Position numbers and translations under genes: made by a program. From Tepidiphilus sp. J10 (lineage in GTDB: Bacteria; Pseudomonadota; Gammaproteobacteria; Burkholderiales; Thiobacillaceae), in the NCBI GenBank assembly GCA_945897955.1, contig CAMDGQ010000003.1, forward strand, positions 1 to 64,000: a DNA stretch of 64,000 nucleotides. Reading direction: 5' to 3'. The notes below the pieces were generated by a model. That model saw only the letters and a list, made by a program, of their open reading frames with translations. It was not told where the DNA came from and did not search any database. Below are positions 1 to 8,643 of the stretch, piece after piece (positions within the stretch are counted from its first letter, which is position 1; every line of letters starts with the position of its first letter).

Positions 1-866
1 ATTTCTTCCATGCGCACCAGATAACGGTCGTAACAGTCGCCGGTGCGACCGACCGGAATCTCGAAGTCCATGCGGTCGTAGACTTCATACGGCTGCATCT
101 TGCGCAAGTCCCAGGCAATGCCGGAACCACGCAGCATCGGACCGGTAAAACCGAGCGCCTTGGCGCGATCCGGATCCACCACGGCAATGCCGACGGTGCG
201 CTGTTTCCAGATGCGGTTGTCGGTCAGCAGGGTTTCGTATTCGTCGACGTAGCCGAAGAAACGATTCGAGAAATCTTCCAGGAAGTCGAGCACGCTGCCC
301 TGGCGGTTTTCGTTCATGCGGCGGATATCCGCCTCGTTCTGGCGCTTGTTCGCCTGGTAATGCGGCATGCGATCCGGCAGGTCGCGGTAGACACCGCCCG
401 GACGGTAGTAAGCCGCGTGCATGCGCGCGCCGGATACCGCCTCGTAAACATCCATCAGATCTTCGCGCTCGCGGAAGGCGTAGAGGAACACCGTCATCGC
501 GCCGATGTCGAGCGCGTGCGTACCGAGCCAGAGCAGGTGATTCAGGATTCGGGTGATCTCGTCGAACATCACGCGGATGTACTGCGCGCGTTCCGGCACC
601 TGGATGCCGACCAGCTTCTCGATGGCCATGCAGTAGGCATGCTCGTTGACCATCATCGACATGTAGTCGAGACGATCCATATACGGCACGGATTGCAGGA
701 AGGTCTTGGTTTCCGCCAGCTTTTCGGTGCCGCGATGCAGCAGGCCGATGTGCGGATCGGCGCGCTCGATGACCTCGCCGTCGAGTTCCAGCACCAGACG
801 CAGTACGCCGTGAGCGGCGGGGTGTTGCGGGCCGAAGTTGATTGTGTAGTTGCGAATTTCGGCCAT
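1..866 (-). CDS. nuoD: NADH-quinone oxidoreductase subunit D (partial, C-terminus cut by window edge)
   Basis: This is the 49-kDa-type subunit of respiratory complex I, part of the quinone-binding peripheral arm next to the membrane. About 288 N-terminal residues are visible, starting [20 protein letters not shown], which is the diagnostic family opening. [21 protein letters not shown] and [12 protein letters not shown] follow in the expected order. The ATG at 866-864 shares one base with the nuoC stop codon, so the two genes are translationally coupled. It is the fourth gene of a nuoABCD run; the rest of the operon lies outside the window. Family assignment is certain; only the 3' end is missing. 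Confidence 0.97.
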   Translation of the reverse strand, partial: MAEIRNYTINFGPQHPAAHGVLRLVLELDGEVIERADPHIGLLHRGTEKLAETKTFLQSVPYMDRLDYMSMMVNEHAYCMAIEKLVGIQVPERAQYIRVMFDEITRILNHLLWLGTHALDIGAMTVFLYAFREREDLMDVYEAVSGARMHAAYYRPGGVYRDLPDRMPHYQANKRQNEADIRRMNENRQGSVLDFLEDFSNRFFGYVDEYETLLTDNRIWKQRTVGIAVVDPDRAKALGFTGPMLRGSGIAWDLRKMQPYEVYDRMDFEIPVGRTGDCYDRYLVRMEE

Positions 867-1480
867 TACGCGGCTCCTCGCTGGCCGACGTCGCCGTACT
901 GATCTTCGCGCACGATGCGCGGCGTGATCTCGCGCGGCTCGATGCTGACCGGCTGATACACCACGCGCTTCAGTTCGGGGTCGTAACGCATTTCGACATG
1001 GCCGGAAATCGGGAAATCCTTGCGGAACGGGTGGCCGATGAAACCGTAGTCGGTCAGGATGCGGCGCAAATCAGGATGGCCGTCGAAAATGATGCCGTAA
1101 AGATCGAACGCTTCACGCTCGAACCAGTTCACTGCCGGCCAGACATCCATCAGCGAAGCGATGATCGGCAACTCGTCGTCGGCACAGAAGGCGCGCACGC
1201 GCAGTCGATGATTGCGCTTGATCGACAGCAGATGCAGCACGACCGCATAACGCCTGCCCTCCCAGGCGCCTTCCTTGTAGGTCGAGTAATCGACGCCGCA
1301 CAAGTCCATCATCAGATCGAAAGCCAGGCTGGCGTCGTCGCGCAGAGTCAGCGCAACTTCAAGCCAATCCTCCGGCGCTACCTCGATCGTTGCCTCGTCC
1401 AGTGCAACGCCGGCCTTGACGATCGTGTCGCCCAGGACGTCTTGCACACGTTCCAGCAGGGTTTCCGGAGTTATCGGCAT
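866..1480 (-). CDS. nuoC: NADH-quinone oxidoreductase subunit C
   Basis: The 30-kDa subunit of complex I, a 204-residue protein of normal length for a separate (not fused CD) NuoC. The family signature runs from about residue 117 as [20 protein letters not shown], followed by [19 protein letters not shown]. The C-terminal region [13 protein letters not shown] matches the family end. It lies 25 bp behind nuoB and overlaps nuoD by one base, so it is inside the nuo operon. The start [17 protein letters not shown] gives a typical betaproteobacterial N-terminus. Confidence 0.97.
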   Translation of the reverse strand: MPITPETLLERVQDVLGDTIVKAGVALDEATIEVAPEDWLEVALTLRDDASLAFDLMMDLCGVDYSTYKEGAWEGRRYAVVLHLLSIKRNHRLRVRAFCADDELPIIASLMDVWPAVNWFEREAFDLYGIIFDGHPDLRRILTDYGFIGHPFRKDFPISGHVEMRYDPELKRVVYQPVSIEPREITPRIVREDQYGDVGQRGAA

Positions 1481-1505
1481 AGATGTGACTGAGTCTGAAA
1501 TTCCA

Positions 1506-1982
1506 TCAACGGGCGATGGTATTGGTGCGGCGGATTTTCTTCTGCAACTGGATCAGGCCGTACAGCAACGCCTCCGCCGTCGGCGGGCAGCCCGGCACGT
1601 AGATGTCGACCGGCACAATGCGGTCGCAACCGCGCACCACCGAGTAGGAGTAATGGTAGTAACCGCCGCCGTTGGCGCAGGAGCCCATCGACAACACCCA
1701 GCGCGGCTCGGCCATCTGGTCGTACACCTTGCGCAGCGCCGGCGCCATCTTGTTGCACAGCGTACCGGCGACGATCATCAGATCGGACTGGCGCGGACTC
1801 GGGCGGAACACGATGCCAAAGCGGTCCAGGTCATAACGAGAAGCGCCGGCCTGCATCATTTCGATCGCGCAGCAGGCCAGACCGAAGGTCATCGGCCAGA
1901 GCGAACCGGTGCGCGTGTAATTCACCACGGCATCCACCGTGGTGGTGACAAAGCCTTTTTCGAGTACGCCTTCGATGCTCAT
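1506..1982 (-). CDS. nuoB: NADH-quinone oxidoreductase subunit B
   Basis: The 20-kDa subunit of complex I, which carries the terminal Fe-S cluster N2 that hands electrons to quinone. The 158-residue protein has the N2 ligand pattern: adjacent cysteines in ACCAIEMM, then [14 protein letters not shown] and [11 protein letters not shown]. The length is normal for betaproteobacteria. It starts 6 bp after the nuoA stop, so it is co-transcribed with it. The start [15 protein letters not shown] is the usual one for this group. Confidence 0.97.
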   Translation of the reverse strand: MSIEGVLEKGFVTTTVDAVVNYTRTGSLWPMTFGLACCAIEMMQAGASRYDLDRFGIVFRPSPRQSDLMIVAGTLCNKMAPALRKVYDQMAEPRWVLSMGSCANGGGYYHYSYSVVRGCDRIVPVDIYVPGCPPTAEALLYGLIQLQKKIRRTNTIAR

Positions 1983-1988
1983 CTCAAA

Positions 1989-2345
1989 TCACTCCCAATC
2001 CAGCGCGCCCTGCATCCACTCGTAGACGAAGCCGACCACGAGGATGCCGAGAAACACGACCATGGAGAGAAAACCGAACAGTCCGATGTCTTCCAGCACG
2101 ATGGCCCAGGGAAACAGGAATGCGATTTCCAGATCGAACAGAATGAACAGGATGGCCACCAGGTAATAGCGCACATCGAATTTCATGCGCGCGTCCTCGA
2201 ATGCCTCGAAGCCGCACTCGTAAGGCGAGAGCTTTTCCGCATCGGGTTTGTGCGGCGCCAGTACGAAACCGGCAACCATCGGCCCGACTCCGACCGCCAG
2301 GCCCACCAGGATGAACATCAGAACCGGAAAATAATTTTCGAGCAT
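1989..2345 (-). CDS. nuoA: NADH-quinone oxidoreductase subunit A
   Basis: A small membrane subunit of complex I with three predicted transmembrane helices: around residues 5-27, 60-85 and 88-108. It begins [21 protein letters not shown] chose this ATG over one 18 bp upstream because it gives the family's usual N-terminus and 118-residue length. The conserved loop [20 protein letters not shown] is intact. It is the first gene of the nuo operon. A strong terminator of the upstream tRNA unit sits at 2431-2457, so the nuo promoter should lie between about 2346 and 2430. Confidence 0.95.
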   Translation of the reverse strand: MLENYFPVLMFILVGLAVGVGPMVAGFVLAPHKPDAEKLSPYECGFEAFEDARMKFDVRYYLVAILFILFDLEIAFLFPWAIVLEDIGLFGFLSMVVFLGILVVGFVYEWMQGALDWE

Positions 2346-2430
2346 GTGGTTCCCGAAATGCATGCAGCAGTCATGCCAAAGAGGCGGCGAGTCTAGGCTT
2401 TCGGGAACCTTACGTCAAGGCGACAGAAAA

Positions 2431-2457
2431 CAAAAAACCCATTGATATCAATGGGTT
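2431..2457 (-). terminator. Rho-independent terminator after tRNA-Leu
   Basis: A perfect 22-bp palindrome (AACCCATTGAT followed by its complement) is followed on the minus strand by a run of six T, an interrupting G and four more T. It sits 36 bp past the tRNA 3' end and before nuoA. It therefore ends the tpiA-secG-tRNA transcript and insulates the complex I operon. Confidence 0.85.
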
Positions 2458-2492
2458 ATTAATTTAAAGCCAAGGGATATAAAGAAATTCGA

Positions 2493-2577
2493 TGGTGCCG
2501 ACGGCGAGACTCGAACTCGCACGACTTTCGTCACTGCCCCCTCAAGACAGCGTGTCTACCAATTTCACCACGTCGGC
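2493..2577 (-). tRNA. tRNA-Leu (anticodon GAG)
   Basis: The minus strand folds as an 85-nt class II tRNA with an encoded CCA end. The 7-bp acceptor stem GCCGACG/CGTCGGC, the D-arm GGTAGACACG region, a long variable arm and the T-arm GTTCGAGTC are all present. The anticodon loop TTGAGGG gives anticodon GAG, which reads CUC and CUU. Its position between secG and nuoA is the standard betaproteobacterial arrangement. Confidence 0.95.
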
Positions 2578-2626
2578 ATTTCTTGGCCTGCCAGGTTTCC
2601 ACTTGGCAGACTTGCAGCACACTCGA

Positions 2627-2965
2627 TTACTTCGGAATTGCGCCCGATTTATCCGATCCATTGACAGGAATGGCCGGTGCAACCGGTTGCGGCACAACTG
2701 GTTGCTGAACCAATGGCTTGATCTCGGTTACATGCTTCTGACTGGAAAAATAAGTCAGCGCAAGACTGGTTACAAAAAACAATGTTGCAAGAATTGCAGT
2801 TGCACGCGACATGAAATTGGCCGACCCGTTTGCGCCAAACAGACTGCCCGATGAGCCGCTACCGAATGCCGCCCCCATATCCGCGCCTTTGCCGTGCTGT
2901 AACAACACCAAGCCAACAACTGCGGCAGCAACCAGGGTATGTATGATCCAGACCAGAAATTCCAT
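2627..2965 (-). CDS. secG: Preprotein translocase subunit SecG
   Basis: The small accessory subunit of the SecYEG translocon in the inner membrane. The 112-residue protein has two hydrophobic helices (about residues 3-22 and 53-72). Between them is the conserved loop LLQHGKGADMGAAFGSGSSG, then SLFGANGSANFMSR. The tail is proline-rich, as is common in this class. The chosen ATG (MEFLVWIIHTLVAAAVV) places the first helix correctly; an upstream in-frame TTG would add 22 unrelated residues. It lies 10 bp behind tpiA. Confidence 0.95.
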   Translation of the reverse strand: MEFLVWIIHTLVAAAVVGLVLLQHGKGADMGAAFGSGSSGSLFGANGSANFMSRATAILATLFFVTSLALTYFSSQKHVTEIKPLVQQPVVPQPVAPAIPVNGSDKSGAIPK

Positions 2966-2975
2966 TATTTCAACC

Positions 2976-3722
2976 TTACGCCGCTCGGCAAATGGCCAAA
3001 AACTCGTCAGCGACCAGAGCCGCACCACCAATCAGGCCACCGTCAATATCCGGCTGGCCGAGCAATTCGGCTGCGTTGGCCGCTTTCATGCTGCCGCCAT
3101 ACTGAATGATCAGGTTTTCAGCAACAGCCGCATCCAGAGCGCGTACTTTGGCGCGGATGAAAGCATGCACAGCCTGCGCCTGCTCCGGGCTTGCCGTTTT
3201 GCCGGTGCCGATGGCCCATACCGGCTCATAGGCAACTACAGATTTTGCCAGGGAGGCTACGCCGCACTTGGCGATCACGGCATCCATCTGCCTGGCTACG
3301 ACCGTTTCGGTAATTCCTGACTCTCGCTCCTCGAGCGATTCGCCAACGCACAAAATCGGGGTCAGGCCGGCAGCTTGCGCGGCGGCGAATTTCTCGGCCA
3401 CCAGGGTGTCACTTTCGCCATAAATGGCTCGCCGCTCGGAATGACCCACGATAACGTAAGTGCAAGCAAAGTCATTCAGCATGCTGGCTGAAACTTCTCC
3501 GGTGAATGCACCTTTGACCTGTTGGCTGACGTTTTGAGCACCCCAGGCGATAGAACTGCCGGTAAGTTTGGCTTGCGCCTGAGCGAGGTAGGGAAACGGT
3601 ACACAAACCGCCACGCCTGCCTTGACGCTGCCCATGCCTGCCAGCAATCCGGACAGCAAAGCTTCGTTTTCAGTCAGACTGCCGTGCATTTTCCAATTGC
3701 CGGCGACTAGTTTGCGACGCAT
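2976..3722 (-). CDS. tpiA: Triosephosphate isomerase
   Basis: The TIM-barrel enzyme interconverting dihydroxyacetone phosphate and glyceraldehyde 3-phosphate in glycolysis, gluconeogenesis and the Calvin cycle. The 248-residue protein is full length. Visible active-site segments are GNWKMHG (substrate lysine near residue 11), VIVGHSERR (catalytic histidine), [14 protein letters not shown] (catalytic glutamate and loop 6) and the phosphate-binding QYGGSMK. It heads the tpiA-secG-tRNA-Leu unit. Confidence 0.98.
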   Translation of the reverse strand: MRRKLVAGNWKMHGSLTENEALLSGLLAGMGSVKAGVAVCVPFPYLAQAQAKLTGSSIAWGAQNVSQQVKGAFTGEVSASMLNDFACTYVIVGHSERRAIYGESDTLVAEKFAAAQAAGLTPILCVGESLEERESGITETVVARQMDAVIAKCGVASLAKSVVAYEPVWAIGTGKTASPEQAQAVHAFIRAKVRALDAAVAENLIIQYGGSMKAANAAELLGQPDIDGGLIGGAALVADEFLAICRAA

Positions 3723-3803
3723 CAGGTTACCCCTTCAAAAAAGACCGCGAAGTCTAATCAGGAAGCAGTAACGGGTCAACCCTCAAAATCCGCTCAGAGC
3801 ATG

Positions 3804-3826
3804 AAAAAGCCCGCCAAGCGGCGGGC
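3804..3826 (-). terminator. Rho-independent terminator after the 3850-4224 gene
   Basis: The stem GCCCGCC/GGCGGGC with a 4-nt loop is followed on the minus strand by five T. It lies 24 bp past the stop of the small secreted-protein gene, ends its transcript and separates it from tpiA. Confidence 0.85.
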
Positions 3827-3849
3827 TCTGTCTGGGCCTGTTGACTACC

Positions 3850-4224
3850 TCAGTATTTGTATGCGTTTCCTTTGTAGAACTTCTTGAAGGTATTGGTGAC
3901 CATGCCATCATCCTTGATACGCTGATACTCGCCGTTATCACCCGGGACAACCTTGGTGCAGCGCTCGGGTTCTGTCGGGAATTGGGTGCAGAAATTATTG
4001 TCCGCGACTTTCCATGTACCTTGACGGCGTTTCTTGTTGTCCAGAACCTGAACCAGTTTTCCATCGAGGGCGTAGTAAGCGGTGTAGTTCTTGCCAAGGG
4101 AGTCGGCAAAACCGGCTGCGGAATTGCCTGAGACCAGTGCTTTGATCTGGTCGCCTGTGAGCGGTGTAGCGGCGCTGGCCATGCCGGATGCAAGCAGCAG
4201 GCAAAGCAGGGTTAGACGTTTCAT
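3850..4224 (-). CDS. Small secreted protein of unknown function
   Basis: A 124-residue protein with a clear Sec signal peptide, MKRLTLLCLLLASGMASA, cleaved after ASA. The mature part of about 106 residues contains GDQIKALVSGNSAAGF, YYALDGKLVQ, RQGTWKV and two cysteines (FCTQFP, ERCTKV) that could form a disulfide. The pattern of a small basic-to-neutral beta-rich domain with a GTWKV strand suggests a periplasmic binding or lipocalin-like fold. I do not recognise the family with certainty. The ATG at 4224 has the ribosome binding site GAGGAGA just upstream. It is followed by its own terminator, so it is probably a single-gene transcript beside the sulfide module. Confidence 0.8.
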   Translation of the reverse strand: MKRLTLLCLLLASGMASAATPLTGDQIKALVSGNSAAGFADSLGKNYTAYYALDGKLVQVLDNKKRRQGTWKVADNNFCTQFPTEPERCTKVVPGDNGEYQRIKDDGMVTNTFKKFYKGNAYKY

Positions 4225-4304
4225 TAGAATCTCCTCAAGTGTTGAAAAATTGCGGCATGTTTGGGTTGGGAAGCGAGCGATGCCGTCACGCCCGCAAGCT
4301 GGAG

Positions 4305-5513
4305 TCATGCTGTTTGCAAGTTAGGCATTCGACTCTGCGAGGGTGTCAGTTGAAGCCGCTTTACCAGTGTCAGAAGCACTTGCAGCGTTTTCAATTGAAT
4401 AAGCAGGAATGGCAGCAGGAACAGATAGTGCGCCGGGGTCCACATCGAGATCAGCGTGTTGCCGAGCAGACCGAACTTGACCACGAACAGGCCGAAAACA
4501 GGCAGAGCGACACCGGGACAGACCAGCGCATAGGTGGTTGCATGCACCTTGTCGCCATAGATGAAATCCTTGAAATAATTAAGCCGCTTCATCACGGTGA
4601 AGCCGATCAGGCCGAATATCACCTGGATCGAGAAAATTGCCATCAGTACGATGTAGATCTCGGCTGAGCTGGTATGGCCGCCAAAAGCTTCGCCCATGCC
4701 GTGTGAAGTGCGCATGAAGGTGATGCCGAGCAGCGTCGTGATCGGAATCATCAGCCACAGGCTGGGTGCTGCCTCGGGCCGGATACCATGAGTCAGCATG
4801 GTATGGAAGCCGATCACCAGCATTACCACTATCAACAGCGCCGCCGAAGTGGCAAAGAAGGAAGACAGCGCGATGGCTACCGCAATCACTTCGCGGACAT
4901 GACTCATTGCGGCAGGGGCGGCAAGTCCTACGGCGATCATCGAAAGCGCGAAGATCGACACCATCGGCGCCAGGCTGTTGTTCTGCTCGAAGCTGTAACC
5001 CTTGTGCAGCAACATCCGCACGAAGTAATCACCCAGAATGCGCAGCGCATAAACACCTATGGATACAAAGGCAAGCATGGCCAGCGGGAACATGTACTCG
5101 ATCACCTCCCACAAGCCTGGAATCAGCAGGGAGGAATTGACGAACAGTACATTGACGGTCATCGACATGGTCAACGGCACTACCATCAGGCTGATTTCGG
5201 CGCTGGAGTTGCGTAGTTTGTGATAAGCGTCGGTTTTCTTGAACAGACTGAATTCCCGGGTATTCCAGATCATCAACGCTATATGCAGCAGTGACAGGGC
5301 GAATACGACGAACAGACACAAGCCGATCCAGAACGCCTTCATGCTTGGCTCGCCAGTCAACACGGGCCAGAGTTGATCAAAGGAAATGATGCCGCTCTCA
5401 TGCGGCAATAAAAAGTTCAGATACAGGAAGAATGAAATGGCCAGGCCCCCCGACCCAAGCGCACCCAGGTGATACATGGGGACATACTTTTCATGCAAAT
5501 TCGTACGGATCAT
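4305..5513 (-). CDS. Polytopic membrane protein linked to fccAB (possibly TsoY family)
   Basis: A 402-residue integral membrane protein with about ten hydrophobic helices, lying 95 bp downstream of fccB on the same strand. Conserved-looking features are TSHGMGEAFGGHTSS in a loop and CPGVALPVFGLFVVKFGL near residue 335, with a single intramembrane cysteine before a proline. From memory this layout resembles the family named TsoY, in which that cysteine is sometimes selenocysteine, but I could not verify this. A role in sulfur-compound transport or quinone-linked electron transfer from flavocytochrome c is inference from position only. Confidence 0.7.
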   Translation of the reverse strand: MIRTNLHEKYVPMYHLGALGSGGLAISFFLYLNFLLPHESGIISFDQLWPVLTGEPSMKAFWIGLCLFVVFALSLLHIALMIWNTREFSLFKKTDAYHKLRNSSAEISLMVVPLTMSMTVNVLFVNSSLLIPGLWEVIEYMFPLAMLAFVSIGVYALRILGDYFVRMLLHKGYSFEQNNSLAPMVSIFALSMIAVGLAAPAAMSHVREVIAVAIALSSFFATSAALLIVVMLVIGFHTMLTHGIRPEAAPSLWLMIPITTLLGITFMRTSHGMGEAFGGHTSSAEIYIVLMAIFSIQVIFGLIGFTVMKRLNYFKDFIYGDKVHATTYALVCPGVALPVFGLFVVKFGLLGNTLISMWTPAHYLFLLPFLLIQLKTLQVLLTLVKRLQLTPSQSRMPNLQTA

Positions 5514-5608
5514 CTTTCTCTCCTCACTACACGTTGAATGTACGACCAGAGTTTCCCCGGCCGACTCTTCAGCAGAATCGGGGCATGCTCAGGCTGCCCC
5601 GTCCTGTC

Positions 5609-6871
5609 TTAGCCGAGCGTGTCCGCCCAGATATTTTCGAACCAGGCAAGGTTGTAAGCGAAGTTGATCTCATCGCTTTCAGCCGAAGCGCCCCCGCCTG
5701 GCTGGCGGATGTAGGCTTCCTTGTCCGGGTCGTATCGCATGACCACGGCAATCGGGCCGGAGGTGCTGTCGGAGGTTGCAGAGTAGCTGGTGCTGCCGAT
5801 CACCGGATATGGATTGGGTTCGCGGTTGTTGAAAATCTCGACCAGTGCGGCGGCGCAAATCTTGGCCTGGTTGTTGGAGACATGGCCTGACTTGGGCATG
5901 TTGGAAGCCACGGAATCTCCCAGAACATGCACGAAGGGAACATTGGGTGCTTCGTAGGTGACGCCATTGACCGGGCACCACACGCCAGCGCTGTCGGTTC
6001 TTACGCCAGCCTTCTCGCAGATCGCACTCGCGCGCTGTTTGGGGACGATGTTGATGACGTCGGCTTTTACATCCTCGAATTCACTGGTGACCACCATGCT
6101 GTTGTGATCGACCTTGGTAACCAGGTTGTAGGGCCGGTGATCGATCATGCCAGGGTAGAATTTTTTCCATGCTGCTTTGAACATCGGCCCTTTAGAGACC
6201 ACGTCGATGTGGCCGTCGAGCATGATGATCTTGGACTTCGGCTTGTGCTGCTTGAAATAGTGCGCGACCAGACTGGCGCGCTCGTAAGGTCCGGAGACGC
6301 AGCGGCCGGGCGGCGGCGGGCTGGCGATGACAAAGACACCGCCATCGGGCATGGCCTCAAGTTGCTTGCGCAAGGCGAGTGTCTGCGGACCGGCTTTCCA
6401 TGCATGCAGAACCTTGCCGGCGGCCTCGCCTTCGGCATACCCCTCGATCTGATCGGTCATGAATTCTATGCCGGGTGCGAGAACCAGTCGGTCATAACTG
6501 ATTTTCTGGCCCTTGCCGGTGGTTACCACGCGCTTGTCCGTATTAACGCCGACTGCCGTGTCCTGCACCATTTTGATGCCGTATCCGGGCAGATTCGAGT
6601 AGCTTTTGACGATTTCATCCATAGAGCGGATGCCGCCAATAACCCAGTTCGACATCGGGCAGGAATAAAACTGGGCATTGGGTTCGATCAGCGTGACTTC
6701 GATGTTGGAGTCCCACAGGCGCAGATATTTGGCACACGTCGCGCCACCAAAACCGGCGCCCACAACTACGACATGCGGTTTGCCCTTTTTTGCAAATGCG
6801 GTTTGTGGTGCCAAAGCGGCGGCAAAACCCGCGCCAGATAACTTCAGAAAATCTCGGCGATTCAAGGTCAT
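5609..6871 (-). CDS. fccB: Flavocytochrome c sulfide dehydrogenase, flavoprotein subunit
   Basis: The FAD subunit that oxidises sulfide to sulfur or polysulfide in the periplasm and passes electrons to the haem subunit FccA. The 420-residue precursor starts with a twin-arginine signal (RR at 5-6 in LNRRDFLKLSG), fitting export of a folded flavoprotein. The dinucleotide fold VVVVGAGFGGATC is at 34-46. The redox cysteine region PPPPGRCVSGPYERAS puts a cysteine at 191, the precursor position of the catalytic cysteine in Allochromatium FccB; the partner is probably Cys339 in QAKICAAAL. The C-terminal FCSD-flavin-binding domain with FAYNLAWFENIW is complete. It lies 22 bp behind fccA. Confidence 0.96.
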   Translation of the reverse strand: MTLNRRDFLKLSGAGFAAALAPQTAFAKKGKPHVVVVGAGFGGATCAKYLRLWDSNIEVTLIEPNAQFYSCPMSNWVIGGIRSMDEIVKSYSNLPGYGIKMVQDTAVGVNTDKRVVTTGKGQKISYDRLVLAPGIEFMTDQIEGYAEGEAAGKVLHAWKAGPQTLALRKQLEAMPDGGVFVIASPPPPGRCVSGPYERASLVAHYFKQHKPKSKIIMLDGHIDVVSKGPMFKAAWKKFYPGMIDHRPYNLVTKVDHNSMVVTSEFEDVKADVINIVPKQRASAICEKAGVRTDSAGVWCPVNGVTYEAPNVPFVHVLGDSVASNMPKSGHVSNNQAKICAAALVEIFNNREPNPYPVIGSTSYSATSDSTSGPIAVVMRYDPDKEAYIRQPGGGASAESDEINFAYNLAWFENIWADTLG

Positions 6872-6893
6872 TTATTGTCTCCTCGGACCTGGG

Positions 6894-7262
6894 TTATTTG
6901 ATCGCGGCAAAGTATGCGGCGAGCGCTTCATATTCAGAGTCGGTGTAGCCGAGTGCATATTTCTGCATCACGGTTGACTCACGTTTGCCGGATTTATAGT
7001 CACGCATGGCTTCGGACAGATATGCCTTGTCCTGGCCCGCCAGGCTGGGAATTGCGCCATTGCTCTTTCCGTTCGGACCGTGGCAGATAAAGCAGGTAGC
7101 CGCGATAGTCTTGGTGTGGGCGGCACAGACGCTGGCCGGGTTTTCCCAACCTGCAATCAGACAGGGCGCTGCTTCAGCGGCGATGGATGAGGTGGACAAC
7201 ATCATTGAGGAAAATATCAGGGCTGTTCCACTTGCCCCGAAAAACAGCTGCTTCATGGTCAT
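6894..7262 (-). CDS. fccA: Flavocytochrome c sulfide dehydrogenase, cytochrome subunit (monohaem)
   Basis: A small periplasmic class I cytochrome c that accepts electrons from FccB. The 122-residue precursor has a signal peptide ending near SSIAA, one haem site CFICH at residues 57-61 and a probable axial methionine at residue 99 in STVMQKYA. Only one CxxCH is present, so it is the short single-haem form rather than the dihaem form of purple sulfur bacteria. I chose the first ATG of MTMKQLF because GAGAG lies about 8 bp upstream; the second ATG is 6 bp further in. It is the first gene of the fccAB unit, with an FNR-type operator at 7390-7403. Confidence 0.92.
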   Translation of the reverse strand: MTMKQLFFGASGTALIFSSMMLSTSSIAAEAAPCLIAGWENPASVCAAHTKTIAATCFICHGPNGKSNGAIPSLAGQDKAYLSEAMRDYKSGKRESTVMQKYALGYTDSEYEALAAYFAAIK

Positions 7263-7389
7263 GGTTTGCTCGCTCTCCAGATTGATGGACTTTTTCGCTG
7301 CCCCGCTTCTGGTTTCTGGCGGGGACTTTTTTAACAACGGCGCAGACTATCAACCCGTACAAACGAACCAGCGAGAACCATCAAATTTC

Positions 7390-7403
7390 TTGATTTCGAT
7401 CAA
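7390..7403 (-). promoter_or_regulatory. FNR/CRP-type operator upstream of fccAB
   Basis: TTGATTTCGATCAA is a perfect match to the FNR consensus TTGAT-N4-ATCAA. It lies 128 bp before the fccA start, in the gap between fccA and the FNR-family regulator gene. The regulator's recognition helix carries the E-SR residues that read TTGAT. Direct regulation of fccAB is inference from this match. Confidence 0.75.
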
Positions 7404-7413
7404 ATAGAGCTGC

Positions 7414-8133
7414 TTATCCATGCTCTTTGGAATCACGCATGCTTGTGATTTCCGTCAACTTGTCTCCATCCTCAATAATGATCTGGGCGCCATGCATACT
7501 GATCAGGCCCTGTTTGTCGAGAAAGCTGAGTACGCGCGAGAACGTTTCCTGTGTCAGGCCCAGTTTCGCGGCGATATCCTGCTTGCGGGCTGGCAGATGG
7601 AAATTGAAGGAGAGTGTTTGCGGATTCGGTTGGTGGCGCATCAGGAAACAGGCCACCCGTTGCACACTCGATCGCTGCGCACAAATTTCCATATCTCGCA
7701 GGGTTTCCATCAGCCTTTGCGATACGCGTTCAAGTGTCTTGCTGGCAAGTGTGGAATGCTTCCCGAGTTCCTGGCGATAGACCATCGCGTCAATGGCCAG
7801 CAGATGGCTGTCCTTGCAGGCAATCGCGTGAAAAGGACAGACCTCGTTCAGAACCAGGCACGATTCCCCGAGGCTATCTCCCTGATGCACCAAGGCAACC
7901 ACGCGTTCCATGTTATTCGGCAGCGGAATGTACAGACGCACCAAGCCGCTGACCAGGACGTAGAGGTGTTCGAGGGCTTGGCCTTTGTTTGCAAGTACAC
8001 CGTTCTTCGGAACGCCAATCATCCTTGCTCCAAGTGCAAGACGATCGAGAACCTCGGTCGGCCAGCCTTCAAAATAGGACAGCCGGCTCATGGTCTCCGG
8101 AATCAAGGCAAATGACAGGGGTAGTCTGGTCAT
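7414..8133 (-). CDS. CRP/FNR-family transcriptional regulator without an FNR-type Fe-S cluster motif
   Basis: A 239-residue regulator with an N-terminal cyclic-nucleotide-binding-like beta-roll (about residues 20-120), a long dimer helix (about 125-155) and a C-terminal winged helix-turn-helix (about 180-210). The recognition helix LTQETFSRVLSFL has Glu196, Ser199 and Arg200, the FNR triad that contacts TTGAT. The N-terminal cysteine cluster of classical FNR is absent; the cysteines at 92, 99 and 106 lie in the beta-roll. That resembles Dnr/NarR-type members, which sense NO or redox by other means. I chose the ATG at 8133, which has AAGGAA at proper distance, over the one 15 bp upstream. Confidence 0.88.
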   Translation of the reverse strand: MTRLPLSFALIPETMSRLSYFEGWPTEVLDRLALGARMIGVPKNGVLANKGQALEHLYVLVSGLVRLYIPLPNNMERVVALVHQGDSLGESCLVLNEVCPFHAIACKDSHLLAIDAMVYRQELGKHSTLASKTLERVSQRLMETLRDMEICAQRSSVQRVACFLMRHQPNPQTLSFNFHLPARKQDIAAKLGLTQETFSRVLSFLDKQGLISMHGAQIIIEDGDKLTEITSMRDSKEHG

Positions 8134-8148
8134 GGGAATTCCTTCCAT

Positions 8149-8643
8149 GAATATTTCATCAGAAAACGCGGATAAACCGAGTTGACCAAGTCTCGGATTG
8201 ACCTGGCATTACTGTGTGCGGATCCCGAACAGTTTCAGTTCAAACGCCAAACTGATTTCTGGAGATTGCCGCAACTTGAACCGCCCCCTGAAGGCTCGCC
8301 CCGGGATCGTGCAACGGCAGGCGCCGTCGGCTTGAATTCAAACAAAATACTGAAGCGTTTCATCTGACTCTCCATCCATGTCCTGGGAATTTTTTATTTC
8401 GGCCTGCAGGCCTGACGGACATTGGAGGTCGTTTGCAGCCGACGAACTCCAGATCCGGCAGGCATCAAGGCCTAGCCAAAAGACGTGGACATCCTTATAT
8501 CAGAATATTAGAAAATTGCAATATTGATTGACCAAACCTGACTATGAAGGAGACAGGTGTTGGAGAGGTAACCGAAGGCTGCACTGGCCAGGAAGTCAAG
8601 GGGTAGCAACCGTGCCATAACGGGACCAGATGCCACCCAAGGA
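8149..8643. other. Non-coding gap of about 500 bp between the FNR-like gene and cobO
   Basis: I see no convincing gene here. The part nearest 8150-8400 should hold the promoter of the FNR-like regulator. AT-rich sequence around 8499-8528 contains an imperfect inverted repeat (ATCAGAATATT and AATATTGAT, 10 bp apart). The longest open frame covers only 61 codons and shows no recognisable protein. Confidence 0.4.

Noticed and set aside
1416-2396. A 326-codon plus-strand frame
   Set aside because: It is antisense to nuoB and nuoA, both of which are unmistakable.
8544-8606. A 20-codon frame (MKETGVGEVTEGC and on) in the gap before cobO
   Set aside because: It is too short to judge, has no conserved neighbour on that strand and no clear ribosome binding site.
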